In this document: in pieces, positions 32,011 to 45,312 of the stretch | How positions within the stretch are numbered: the stretch's first letter is position 1 | Layout: every line of letters begins with the position of its first letter | Origin: Nemertoderma westbladi | Taxonomy: Eukaryota; Xenacoelomorpha; Nemertodermatida; Nemertodermatidae | Length of the DNA: 64,000 nt | Assembly: GCA_032718475.1 (NCBI GenBank) | Contig: JAUCBJ010008392.1 | Location: forward strand, 1 to 64,000 | Reading direction: 5' to 3' | The notes under the pieces: model-generated | Told to the model about the DNA's origin: nothing | Database searches by the model: none | Seen by the model: only the letters and a program-made list of their open reading frames with translations | Made by a program: the position numbers and the translations under genes

Positions 32011-35000
32011 TGTTAATAAATGCCAGTACAACTGGTTTATGTTAATAAATGCCAGTACAACTGGTTTATGTTAATAAATGCCAGTACAACTGGTTTATGT
32101 TAATAAATGCCAGTACAATTGGTTTATGTTAATAAATGCCAGTACAACTGGTTTATGTTAATAAATGCCAGTACAACTGGTTTACGTTAATAACTGCCAG
32201 TACAACAACAGGTTTATGTTAATAAATGCCAGTACAACTGGTTTATGTTAATAAATGCCAGTACAACTGGTTTATGTTAAGAAATGCCAGTACAACAACT
32301 GGTTTATGTTAATAAATGCCAGTACAACTGGTTTATGTTAATAAATGCCAGTACAACTGGTTTATGTTAATAAATGCCAGTACAACTGGTTTATGTTAAT
32401 AAATGCCAGTACAACAACTGGTTTATGTTAATAAATGCCAGTACAACTGGTTTATGTTAATAAATGCCAGTACAACAACTGGTTTATGTTAATAAATGCC
32501 ATTACAACTGGTTTATGTTAATAAATGCCAGTACAACAACTGGTTTATGTTAATAAATGCCAGTACAACAACTAGTTTATGTTAATAAATGCCAGTACAA
32601 CTGGTTTATGTTAATAAATGCCAGTACATCAACTGGTTTATGTTAATAAATGCCAGTACAACTGGTTTATGTTAATAAATGCCAGTACAACAACTGGTTT
32701 ATGTTAATAAATGCCAGTACAACTGGTTTATGTTAATAAATGCCAGTACAACAACTGGTTTATGTTAATAAATGCCAGTACAACTGGTTTATGTTAATAA
32801 ATGCCAGTACAACAACTGGTTTATGTTAATAAATGCCAGTACAACTGGTTTATGTTAATAAATGCCAGTACAACTGGTTTATGTTAATAAATGCCAGTAC
32901 AACTGGTTTATGTTAATAAAATGTTAATAAATGCCAGTACAACAACTGGTTTATGTTAATAAATGCCAGTACAACAACTGGTTTATGTTAATAAATGCCA
33001 GTACAACAACTGGTTTATGTTAATAAATGCCAGTACAACTGGTTTATGTTAATAAATGCCAGTACAACTGGTTTATGTTAATAAATGCCAGTACAACAAC
33101 TGGTTTATGTTAATAAATGCCAGTACAACAACTGGTTTATGTTAATAAATGCCAGTACAACTGGTTTATGTTAATAAATGCCAGTACAACTGGTTTATGT
33201 TAATAAATGCCAGTACAACTGGTTTATGTTAATAAATGCCAGTACAACTGGTTTATGTTAATAAAATGTTAATAACTGCCAGTACAACAACTGGTTTATG
33301 TTAATAAATGCCAGTACAACAACTGGTTTATGTTAATAAATGCCAGTACAACTGGTTTATGTTAATAAATGCCAGTACAACAACTGGTTTATGTTAATAA
33401 ATGCCAGTACAACAACTGGTTTATGTTAATAAATGCCAGTACAACTGGTTTATGTTAATAAATGCCAGTACAACAACTGGTTTATGTTAATAAATGCCAG
33501 TACAACAACTAGTTTATGTTAATAAATGCCAGTACAACTGGTTTATGTTAATAAATGCCAGTACATCAACTAGTTTATGTTAATAAATGCCAATACAACT
33601 GGTTTATGTTAATAAATGCCAGTACAACAACTGGTTTATGTTAATAAATGCCAGTACAACTGGTTTATGTTAATAAATGCCAGTACAACTGGTTTATGTT
33701 AATAAATGCCAGTACAACTGGTTTATGTTAATAAATGCCAGTACATCAACTGGTTTATGTTAATAAATGCCAGTACAACTGGTTTATGTTAATAAATGCC
33801 AGTACAACAACTGGTTTATGTTAATAAATGCCAGTACAACTGGTTTATGTTAATAAATGCCAGTACATCAACTAGTTTATGTTAATAAATGCCAATACAA
33901 CTGGTTTATGTTAATAAATGCCAGTACAACAACTGGTTTATGTTAATAAATGCCAGTACAACTGGTTTATGTTAATAAATGCCAGTACAACTGGTTTATG
34001 TTAATAAATGCCAGTACAACTGGTTTATGTTAATAAATGCCAGTACATCAACTGGTTTATGTTAATAAATGCCAGTACAACTGGTTTATGTTAATAAATG
34101 CCAGTACAACAACTGGTTTATGTTAATAAATGCCAGTACAACTGGTTTATGTTAATAAATGCCAGTACATCAACTGGTTTATGTTAATAAATGCCAGTAC
34201 AACTGGTTTATGTTAATAAATGCCAGTACAACAACTGGTTTATGTTAATAAATGCCAGTACAACTGGTTTATGTTAATAAATGCCAGTACAACAACTGGT
34301 TTATGTTAATAAATGCCAGTACAACTGGTTTATGTTAATAAATGCCAGTACAACAACTGGTTTATGTTAATAAATGCCAGTACAACTGGTTTATGTTAAT
34401 AAATGCCAGTACAACTGGTTTATGTTAATAAATGCCAGTACAACTGGTTTATGTTAATAAAATGTTAATAAATGCCAGTACAACAACTGGTTTATGTTAA
34501 TAAATGCCAGTACAACAACTGGTTTATGTTAATAAATGCCAGTACAACAACTGGTTTATGTTAATAAATGCCAGTACAACTGGTTTATGTTAATAAATGC
34601 CAGTACAACTGGTTTATGTTAATAAATGCCAGTACAACAACTGGTTTATGTTAATAAATGCCAGTACAACAACTGGTTTATGTTAATAAATGCCAGTACA
34701 ACAACTGGTTTATGTTAATAAAAGCCAGTACAACAACTGGTTTATGTTAATAAATGCCAGTACAACAACTGGTTTATGCTAATAAATGCCAGTACAACAA
34801 CTGGTTTATGTTAATAAATGACAGTACAACTGTTTATGTTAATAAATGCCAGTACAACAACTGGTTTATGTTAATAAATGCCAGTACAACAACTGGTTTA
34901 TGTTAATAAATGCCAGTACAACAACTGGTTTATGTTAATAAATGCCAGTACAACAACTGGTTTATGTTAATAAATGCCAGTACAACAACTGGTTTATGTT

Positions 35001-38000
35001 AATAAATGCCAGTACAACTGGTTTATGTTAATAAATGCCAGTACAACTGGTTTATGTTAATAAATGCCAGTACAACAACTGGTTTATGTTAATAAATGCC
35101 AGTACAACTGGTTTATGTTAATAAATGCCAGTACAACAACTGGTTTATGTTAATAAATGCCAGTACAACAACTGGTTTATGTTAATAAATGCCAGTACAA
35201 CTGGTTTATGTTAATAAATGCCAGTACAACAACTGGTTTATGTTAATAAATGACAGTACAACTGTTTATGTTAATAAATGCCAGTACAACAACTGGTTTA
35301 TGTTAATAAATGCCAGTACAACAACTGGTTTATGTTAATAAATGCCAGTACAACAACTGGTTTATGTTAATAAATGCCAGTACAACAACTGGTTTATGTT
35401 AATAAATGCCAGTACAACAACTGGTTTATGTTAATAAATGCCAGTACGACTGGTTTATGTTAATAAATGCCAGTACAACTGGTTTATGTTAATAAATGCC
35501 AGTACAACAACTGGTTTATGTTAATAAATGCCAGTACAACTGGTTTATGTTAATAAATGCCAGTACAACAACTGGTTTATGTTAATAAATGCCAGTACAA
35601 CAACTGGTTTATGTTAATAAATGCCAGTACAACTGGTTTATGTTAATAAATGCCAGTACAACTGGTTTATGTTAATAAATGCCAGTACAACAACTGGTTT
35701 ATGTTAATAAATGCCAGTACAACTGGTTTATGTTAATAAATGCCAGTACAACAACTGGTTTATGTTCATAAATGCCAGTACAACAACTAGTTTATGTTAA
35801 TAAATGCCAGTACAACTGGTTTATGTTAATAAATGCCAGTACAACAACTGGTTTATGTTAATAAATGCCAGTACAACTGGTTTATGTTAATAAATGCCAG
35901 TACAACAACTGGATTATGTTAATAAATGCCAATACAACTGGTTTATGTTAATAAATGCCAGTGCAACTGGTTTATGTTAATAAATGCCAGTACAACTGGT
36001 TTATGTTAATAAATGCCAGTACAACTGGTTTATGTTAATAAATGCCAGTACAACAACTGGTTTATGTTAATAAATGCCAGTACAACAACTGGTTTATGAT
36101 AATAAATGCCAGTACAACTGGTTTATGTTAATAAATACCAGTACAACAACTGGTTTATGTTAATAAATGCCAGTACAACTGGTTTATGTTAATAAATGCC
36201 AGTACAACAACTGGTTTATGTTAATAAATGCCAGTACAACTGGTTTATGTTAATAAATGCCAGTACAACTGGTTTATGTTAATAAATGCCAGTACAACAA
36301 ATGGTTTATGTTAATAAATGCCAGTACAACAACTGGTTTATGTTAATAAATGACAGTACAACTGGTTTATGTTAATAAATGCCAGTACAACTGGTTTATG
36401 TTAATAAATGCCAGTACAACAACTGGTTTATGTTAATAAATGCCAGTACAACAACTAGTTTATGTTAATAAATGCCAGTACAACTGGTTTATGTTAATAA
36501 ATGCCAGTACAACTGGTTTATGTTAATAAATGCCAGTACAACAACTGGTTTATGTTAATAAATGCCAGTACAACTGGTTTATGTTAATAAATGCCAGTAC
36601 AACAACTGGTTTATGTTAATAAATGCCAGTACAACTGGTTTATGTTAATAAATGCCAGTACAACAACTGGTTTATGTTAATAAATGCCAGTACAACAACT
36701 GGTTTATGTTAATAAATGCCAGTACAACTGGTTTATGTTAATAAATGCCAGTACAACTGGTTTATGTTAATAAATGCCAGTACAACAACTGGTTTATGTT
36801 AATAAATGCCAGTACAACTGGTTTATGTTAATAAATGCCAGTACAACAACTGGTTTATGTTAATAAATGCCAGTACAACAACTGGTTTATGTTAATAAAT
36901 GCCAGTACAACTGGTTTATGTTAATAAATGCCAGTACAACTGGTTTATGTTAATAAATGCCAGTACAACAACTGGTTTATGTTAATAAATGCCAGTAAAA
37001 CTGGTTTATGTTAATAAATGCCAGTACAACAACTGGTTTATGTTAATAAATGCCAGTACAACAACTAGTTTATGTTAATAAATGCCAGTACAACTGGTTT
37101 ATGTTAATAAATGCCAGTACAACAACTGGTTTATGTTAATAAATGCCAGTACAACTGGTTTATGTTAATAAATGCCAGTGCAACTGGTTTATGTTAATAA
37201 ATGCCAGTACAACTGGTTTATGTTAATAAATACCAGTACAACTGGTTTATGTTAATAAATGCCAGTACAACAACTGGTTTATGTTAATAAATGCCAGTAC
37301 AACAACTGGTTTATGTTAATAAATGCCAGTACAACTGGTTTATGTTAATAAATACCAGTACAACAACTGGTTTATGTTAATAAATGCCAGTACAACTGGT
37401 TTATGTTAATAAATGACAGTACAACTGGTTTATGTTAATAAATGCCAGTACAACTGGTTTATGTTAATAAATGCCAGTACAACAACTGGTTTATGTTAAT
37501 AAATGCCAGTACAACAACTAGTTTATGTTAATAAATGCCAGTACAACTGGTTTATGTTAATAAATGCCAGTACAACTGGTTTATGTTAATAAATGCCAGT
37601 ACAACAACTGGTTTATGTTAATAAATGCCAGTACAACTGGTTTATGTTAATAAATGCCAGTACAACAACTGGTTTATGTTAATAAATGCCAGTACAACTG
37701 GTTTATGTTAATAAATGCCAGTACAACAACTGGTTTATGTTAATAAATGCCAGTACAACAACTGGTTTATGTTAATAAATGCCAGTACAACTGGTTTATG
37801 TTAATAAATGCCAGTACAACTGGTTTATGTTAATAAATGCCAGTACAACAACTGGTTTATGTTAATAAATGCCAGTACAACTGGTTTATGTTAATAAATG
37901 CCAGTACAACAACTGGTTTATGTTAATAAATGCCAGTACAACAACTGGTTTATGTTAATAAATGCCAGTACAACTGGTTTATGTTAATAAATGCCAGTAC

Positions 38001-38627
38001 AACTGGTTTATGTTAATAAATGCCAGTACAACAACTGGTTTATGTTAATAAATGCCAGTAAAACTGGTTTATGTTAATAAATGCCAGTACAACAACTGGT
38101 TTATGTTAATAAATGCCAGTACAACAACTAGTTTATGTTAATAAATGCCAGTACAACTGGTTTATGTTAATAAATGCCAGTACAACAACTGGTTTATGTT
38201 AATAAATGCCAGTACAATTGGTTTATGTTAATAAATGCCAGTGCAACTGGTTTATGTTAATAAATGCCAGTACAACTGGTTTATGTTAATAAATACCAGT
38301 ACAACTGGTTTATGTTAATAAATGCCAGTACAACAACTGGTTTATGTTAATAAATGCCAGTACAACAACTGGTTTATGTTAATAAATGCCAGTACAACTG
38401 GTTTATGTTAATAAATACCAGTACAACAACTGGTTTATGTTAATAAATGCCAGTACAACTGGTTTATGTTAATAAATTCCAGTACAACTTGTTTAATAAA
38501 TGCCAGTACAACTGGTTTATGTTAATAAATGCCAGTACAACTGGTTTATGTTAATAAATGCCAGTACAACTGGTTTATGTTAATAAATGCCAGTAGAACT
38601 GGTTTATTTTATTAATAAATGCCAGTT
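32011..38627. repeat. 6.6-kb minisatellite, 29- and 32-bp units (about 215 copies)
   Basis: The unit reads GTTAATAAATGCCAGTACAA then CTGGTTTAT. The 29-bp form has CCAGT-ACA-ACTGG and the 32-bp form has CCAGT-ACAACA-ACTGG, so the two length classes differ only by a CAA inside the loop of a 5-bp palindrome. Rare variants (ACTAGTTT, CAGTACATCAACT, GCCAATAC, GTGCAACTGG, AATACCAG) mark blocks repeated at a distance. No stop-free frame crosses the array because TAA occurs in each unit. The array ends at 38627 in GCCAGTTGCTGTGC, about 35 bp before the 47-bp array. Confidence 0.97.
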
Positions 38628-38661
38628 GCTGTGCGCGATTAATAATAACTTCCTTTTCCAT

Positions 38662-41600
38662 GGAAGTGGCTGAACTGGCTACATTGAATAGTGCTCCTAA
38701 GAGTCAGTGGAAGTGGCTGGACTGGTTACATTGAATAGTGTTCCTAAGAGTCAGTGGAAGTGGCTGAACTGGTTACATTGAATAGTGTTCCTAAGAGTCA
38801 GTGAAAGTGGCTGAACTGGTTACATTGAATAGTGTTCCTAAGAGTCATCGGAAGTGGCTGAACTGGCTACATTGAATAGTGTTCCTAAGAGTCATCGGAA
38901 GTGGTTGAACTGGTTACATTGAATAGTGTTCCTAAGAGTCAGTGGAAGTGGCTGAACTGGTTACATTGAATAGTGTTCCTAAGAGTCATCGGAAGTGGCT
39001 GAACTGGTTACATTGAATAGTGTTCCTAAGAGTCAGTGGAAGTGGCTGAACTGGCTACATTGAATAGTGTTCCTAAGAGTCATCGGAAGTGGCTGAACTG
39101 GTTACATTGAATAGTGTTCCTAAGAGTCATCGGAAGTGGCTGAACTGGTTACATTGAATAGTGTTCCTAAGAGTCAGTGGAAGTGGCTGAACTGGTTACA
39201 TTGAATAGTGTTCCTAAGAGTCTGTGGAAGTGGCTGAACTGGTTACATTGAATAGTGTTCCTAAGAGTCATCGGAAGTGGCTCAACTGGTTACATTGAAT
39301 AGTGTTCCTAAGAGTCATCGGAAGTGGCTGAACTGGTTACATTGAATAGTGTTCCTAAGAGTCATCGGAAGTGGCTGAACTGGTTACATTGAATAGTGTT
39401 CCTAAGAGTCATCGGAAGTGGCTGAACTGGTTACATTGAATAGTGTTCCTAAGAGTCAGTGGAAGTGGCTGAACTGGTTACATTGAATAGTGTTCCTAAG
39501 AGTCTGTGGAAGTGGCTGAACTGGCTACATTGAATAGTGTTCCTAAGAGTCAGTGGAAGTGGCTGAACTGTCTACATTGAATAGTGTTCCTAAGAGTCAT
39601 CGGAAGTGGCTGAACTGGTTACATTGAATAGTGTTCCTAAGAGTCATCGGAAGTGGCTGAACTGGTTACATTGAATAGTGTTCCTAAGAGTCTGTGGAAG
39701 TGGCTGAACTGGTTACATTGAATAGTGTTCCTAAGAGTCATCGGAAGTGGCTGAACTGGTTACATTGAATAGTGTTCCTAAGAGTCTGTGGAAGTGGCTG
39801 AACTGGTTACATTGAATAGTGTTCCTAAGAGTCATCGGAAGTGGCTCAACTGGTTACATTGAATAGTGTTCCTAAGAGTCATCGGAAGTGGCTGAACTGG
39901 TTACATTGAATAGTGTTCCTAAGAGTCATCGGAAGTGGCTGAACTGGTTACATTGAATAGTGTTCCTAAGAGTCATCGGAAGTGGCTGAACTGGTTACAT
40001 TGAATAGTGTTCCTAAGAGTCATCGGAAGTGGCTGAACTGGTTACATTGAATAGTGTTCCTAAGAGTCATCGGAAGTGGCTGAACTGGTTACATTGAATA
40101 GTGTTCCTAAGAGTCATCGGAAGTGGCTGAACTGGTTACATTGAATAGTGTTCCTAAGAGTCAGTGGAAGTGGCTGAACTGGTTACATTGAATAGTGTTC
40201 CTAAGAGTCTGTGGAAGTGGCTGAACTGGTTACATTGAATAGTGTTCCTAAGAGTCATCGGAAGTGGCTCAACTGGTTACATTGAATAGTGTTCCTAAGA
40301 GTCATCGGAAGTGGCTGAACTGGTTACATTGAATAGTGTTCCTAAGAGTCATCGGAAGTGGCTGAACTGGTTACATTGAATAGTGTTCCTAAGAGTCATC
40401 GGAAGTGGCTGAACTGGTTACATTGAATAGTGTTCCTAAGAGTCAGTGGAAGTGGCTGAACTGGTTACATTGAATAGTGTTCCTAAGAGTCAGTGGAAGT
40501 GGCTGAACTGGTTACATTGAACAGTGTTCCTAAGAGTCAGTGGAAGTGGCTGAACTGGTTACATTGAATAGTGTTCCTAAGAGTCAGTGGAAGTGGCTGA
40601 ACTGGTTACATTGAATAGTGTTCCTAAGAGTCATCGGAAGTGGCTCAACTGGTTACATTGAATAGTGTTCCTAAGAGTCATCGGAAGTGGCTGAACTGGT
40701 TACATTGAATAGTGTTCCTAAGAGTCATCGGAAGTGGCTCAACTGGTTACATTGAATAGTGTTCCTAAGAGTCATCGGAAGTGGCTGAACTGGTTACATT
40801 GAATAGTGTTCCTAAGAGTCATCAGAAGTGGCTGAACTGGTTACATTGAATAGTGTTCCTAAGAGTCAGTGGAAGTGGCTGAACTGGTTACATTGAATAG
40901 TGTTCCTAAGAGTCATCGGAAGTGGCTGAACTGGTTACATTGAATAGTGTTCCTAAGAGTCAGTGGAAGTGGATGAACTGGTTACATTGAATAGTGTTCC
41001 TAAGAGTCATCGGAAGTGGCTGAACTGGTTACATTGAATAGTGTTCCTAAGAGTCAGTGGAAGTGGCTGAACTGGTTACATTGAATAGTGTTCCTAAGAG
41101 TCAGTGGAAGTGGCTGAACTGGTTACATTGAATAGTGTTCCTAAGAGTCATCGGAAGTGGCTGAACTGGTTACATTGAATAGTGTTCCTAAGAGTCAGTG
41201 GAAGTGGCTGAACTGGTTACATTGAATAGTGTTCCTAAGAGTCATCGGAAGTGGCTGAACTGGTTACATTGAATAGTGTTCCTAAGAGTCATCGGAAGTG
41301 GCTGAACTGGTTACATTGAATAGTGTTCCTAAGAGTCAGTGGAAGTGGCTGAACTGGTTACATTGAATAGTGTTCCTAAGAGTCATCGGAAGTGGCTGAA
41401 CTGGTTACATTGAATAGTGTTCCTAAGAGTCAGTCGGAAGTGGCTGAACTGGTTACATTGATTAGTGTTCCTAAGAGTCTGTGGAAGTGGCTGAACTGGC
41501 TACATTGAATAGTGTTCCTAAGAATCAGTGGAAGTGGCTGAACTGGTTACATTGAATAGTGTTCCTAAGAGTCAGTCGGAAGTGGCTGAACTGGTTACAT

Positions 41601-44600
41601 TGAACAGTGTTCCTAAGAGTCATCGGAAGTGGCTGAACTGGTTACATTGATTAGTGTTCCTAAGAGTCTGTGGAAGTGGCTGAACTGGCTACATTGAATA
41701 GTGTTCCTAAGAGTCAGTGGAAGTGGCTGAACTGGTTACATTGAATAGTGTTCCTAAGAGTCATCGGAAGTGGCTGAACTGGTTACATTGAACAGTGTTC
41801 CTAAGAGTCATCGGAAGTGGCTGAACTGGTTACATTGATTAGTGTTCCTAAGAGTCTGTGGAAGTGGCTGAACTGGCTACATTGAATAGTGTTCCTAAGA
41901 ATCAGTGGAAGTGGCTGAACTGGTTACATTGAATAGTGTTCCTAAGAGTCATCGGAAGTGGCTGAACTGGTTACATTGAACAGTGTTCCTAAGAGTCATC
42001 GGAAGTGGCTGAACTGGTTACATTGAATAGTGTTCCTAAGAGTCATCGGAAGTGGCTGAACTGGTTACATTGAATAGTGTTCCTAAGAGTCAGTGGAAGT
42101 GGCTGAACTGGTTACATTGAATAGTGTTCCTCTAAGAGTCAGTGGAAGTGGCTGAACTGGTTACATTGAATAGTGTTCCTAAGAGTCAGTGGAAGTGGAT
42201 GAACTGGTTACATTGAATAGTGTTCCTAAGAGTCATCGGAAGTGGCTGAACTGGTTACATTGAATAGTGTTCCTAAGAGTCTGTGGAAGTGGCTGAACTG
42301 GTTACATTGAATAGTGTTCCTAAGAGTCATCGGAAGTGGCTGAACTGGTTACATTGAATAGTGTTCCTAAGAGTCAGTGGAAGTGGCTGAACTGGTTACA
42401 TTGAATAGTGTTCCTCTAAGAGTCAGTGGAAGTGGCTGAACTGGTTACATTGAATAGTGTTCCTAAGAGTCAGTGGAAGTGGATAAACTGGCTACATTGA
42501 ATAGTGTTCCTAAGAGTCAGTGGAAGTGGCTGAACTGGTTACATTGAATAGTGTTCCTAAGAGTCATCGGAAGTGGCTGAACTGGTTACATTGAATAGTG
42601 TTCCTAAGAGTCATCGGAAGTGGCTGAACTGGTTACATTGAATAGTGTTCCTAAGAGTCATCGGAAGTGGCTGAACTGGCTACATTGAATAGTGTTCCTA
42701 AGAGTCAGTGGAAGTGGCTGAACTGGTTACATTGAATAGTGTTCCTAAGAGTCATCGGAAGTGGCTGAACTGGTTACATTGAATAGTGTTCCTAAGAGTC
42801 AGTGGAAGTGGCTGAACTGGTTACATTGAATAGTGTTCCTAAGAGTCATCGGAAGTGGCTGAACTGGTTACATTGAATAGTGTTCCTAAGAGTCAGTGGA
42901 AGTGGCTGAACTGGTTACATTGAATAGTGTTCCTAAGAGTCAGTGGAAGTGGATGAACTGGTTACATTGAATAGTGTTCCTAAGAGTCATCGGAAGTGGC
43001 TGAACTGGTTACATTGAATAGTGTTCCTAAGAGTCATCGGAAGTGGCTGAACTGGTTACATTGAATAGTGTTCCTAAGAGTCATCGGAAGTGGCTGAACT
43101 GGTTACATTGATTAGTGTTCCTAAGAGTCTGTGTAAGAGGCTGAACTGGCTACATTGAATAGTGTTCCTAAGAATCAGTGGAAGTGGCTGAACTGGTTAC
43201 ATTGAATAGTGTTCCTAAGAGTCATCGGAAGTGGCTGAACTGGTTACATTGAACAGTGTTCCTAAGAGTCATCGGAAGTGGCTGAACTGGTTACATTGAA
43301 TAGTGTTCCTAAGAGTCAGTGGAAGTGGCTGAACTGGTTACATTGAATAGTGTTCCTCTAAGAGTCAGTGGAAGTGGCTGAACTGGTTACATTGAATAGT
43401 GTTCCTAAGAGTCAGTGGAAGTGGATGAACTGGTTACATTGAATAGTGTTCCTAAGAGTCATCGGAAGTGGCTGAACTGGTTACATTGAATAGTGTTCCT
43501 AAGAGTCTGTGGAAGTGGCTGAACTGGTTACATTGAATAGTGTTCCTAAGAGTCATCGGAAGTGGCTGAACTGGTTACATTGAATAGTGTTCCTAAGAGT
43601 CAGTGGAAGTGGCTGAACTGGTTACATTGAATAGTGTTCCTCTAAGAGTCAGTGGAAGTGGCTGAACTGGTTACATTGAATAGTGTTCCTAAGAGTCAGT
43701 GGAAGTGGATAAACTGGCTACATTGAATAGTGTTCCTAAGAGTCAGTGGAAGTGGATGAACTGGTTACATTGAATAGTGTTCCTAAGAGTCATCGGAAGT
43801 GGCTGAACTGGTTACATTGAATAGTGTTCCTAAGAGTCATCGGAAGTGGCTGAACTGGTTACATTGAATAGTGTTCCTAAGAGTCATCGGAAGTGGCTGA
43901 ACTGGCTACATTGAATAGTGTTCCTAAGAGTCAGTGGAAGTGGCTGAACTGGTTACATTGAATAGTGTTCCTAAGAGTCATCGGAAGTGGCTGAACTGGT
44001 TACATTGAATAGTGTTCCTAAGAGTCATCGGAAGTGGCTGAACTGGCTACATTGAATAGTGTTCCTAAGAGTCAGTGGAAGTGGCTGAACTGGTTACATT
44101 GAATAGTGTTCCTAAGAGTCATCGGAAGTGGCTGAACTGGTTACATTGAATAGTGTTCCTAAGAGTCAGTGGAAGTGGCTGAACTGGTTACATTGAATAG
44201 TGTTCCTAAGAGTCATCGGAAGTGGCTGAACTGGTTACATTGAATAGTGTTCCTAAGAGTCATCGGAAGTGGCTGAACTGGTTACATTGAATAGTGTTCC
44301 TAAGAGTCATCGGAAGTGGCTGAACTGGTTACATTGAATAGTGTTCCTCTAAGAGTCAGTGGAAGTGGCTGAACTGGTTACATTGAATAGTGTTCCTAAG
44401 AGTCAGTGGAAGTGGATGAACTGGTTACATTGAATAGTGTTCCTAAGAGTCATCGGAAGTGGCTGAACTGGTTACATTGAATAGTGTTCCTAAGAGTCAT
44501 CGGAAGTGGCTGAACTGGTTACATTGAATAGTGTTCCTAAGAGTCATCGGAAGTGGCTGAACTGGTTACATTGAATAGTGTTCCTAAGAGTCATCGGAAG

Positions 44601-44770
44601 TGGCTGAACTGGCTACATTGAATAGTGTTCCTAAGAGTCAGTGGAAGTGGCTGAACTGGTTACATTGAATAGTGTTCCTAAGAGTCATCGGAAGTGGCTG
44701 AACTGGTTACATTGAATAGTGTTCCTAAGAGTCAGTGGAAGTGGCTGAACTGGTTACATTGAATAGTGTT
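38662..44770. repeat. 6.1-kb minisatellite, 47-bp unit (about 130 copies)
   Basis: The unit contains GGAAGTGGCTGAACTGGTTA, CATTGAATAGTGTTCCTAAG and AGTCATC. The position before GGAAG toggles between CATC, CAGT and CTGT without a length change. Marker variants include TCCTCTAAG (2-bp insertion), GGATGAACTGG, GGATAAACTGGCTAC and GAACAGTG. Their order at about 42130-42490 recurs about 1228 bp later at about 43357-43715, which shows block duplication. The array ends within a unit at GAATAGTGTT, 44770. Confidence 0.97.
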
Positions 44771-45140
44771 ACGGTATATGGCGCTGTATCCACATTATTA
44801 GTCATTATGCAGTATGCAATATTATTCCGTTATGCAGTATGCAATATTAGTCCGTTATACTGTACGTAATATTAGTCCATTGTGCAGCATGATATTTTAG
44901 ATAAGGCATAATAACGCAATGATATTTAGATAGGGAAATCGAAATACCCATATATTTGAATCCATCCATTTTGTATAGTATGTAGCCCTACCTACGTAAT
45001 TTTGTATTAGGATATATGTAGATAGTTCCAGGGTAGCAAGTTTATTCGGACCCTGGATTTTGTGCTTGCTGATATTAGCATCGATAGGGCTAGCATATAG
45101 GGACGCTGTCCTGGCCATTCAGCAGCCAGGGACGTGAACC
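44771..45140. other. Spacer right of the 47-bp array
   Basis: It contains short imperfect repeats TTATGCAGTATGCAATATTA and GTACGTAATATTAGTCC (about 44805-44880). No coding is supported. Confidence 0.5.
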
Positions 45141-45312
45141 ATTACCATATATGGTAATAATTCGAGGTTTGGGCAAGCGATAGGGCTACAATCCGGCCTC
45201 CTTATTGGACTAACTGCTTCCAGGTTGGTCTAATGCTAGCACGGACTGGAGAGCCAATAGGAGAGCGATTGAGTCACCCTATTGCATCACCCCATCCGGA
45301 TCACCTATAAAT
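45141..45312 (+). promoter_or_regulatory. Promoter-like cluster: CArG box in an 18-bp palindrome, CCAAT box and TATA box
   Basis: ATTACCATATATGGTAAT at 45141-45158 is a perfect palindrome whose centre, CCATATATGG, is a consensus CArG (SRF/MADS) site. A CCAAT box lies at 45254-45258 and TATAAAT at 45306-45312, putting a transcription start near 45335-45340. The cluster is about 2.85 kb upstream of element 2 gag and points the same way, so it may be the U3 promoter of that element. No matching 3' copy is seen at 54.5-55.3 kb, which weakens the LTR interpretation. Confidence 0.45.

Noticed and set aside
32011-44770. CRISPR-like regular repeats
   Set aside because: Units are contiguous with no unique spacers, and the setting is a eukaryotic retroelement landscape.
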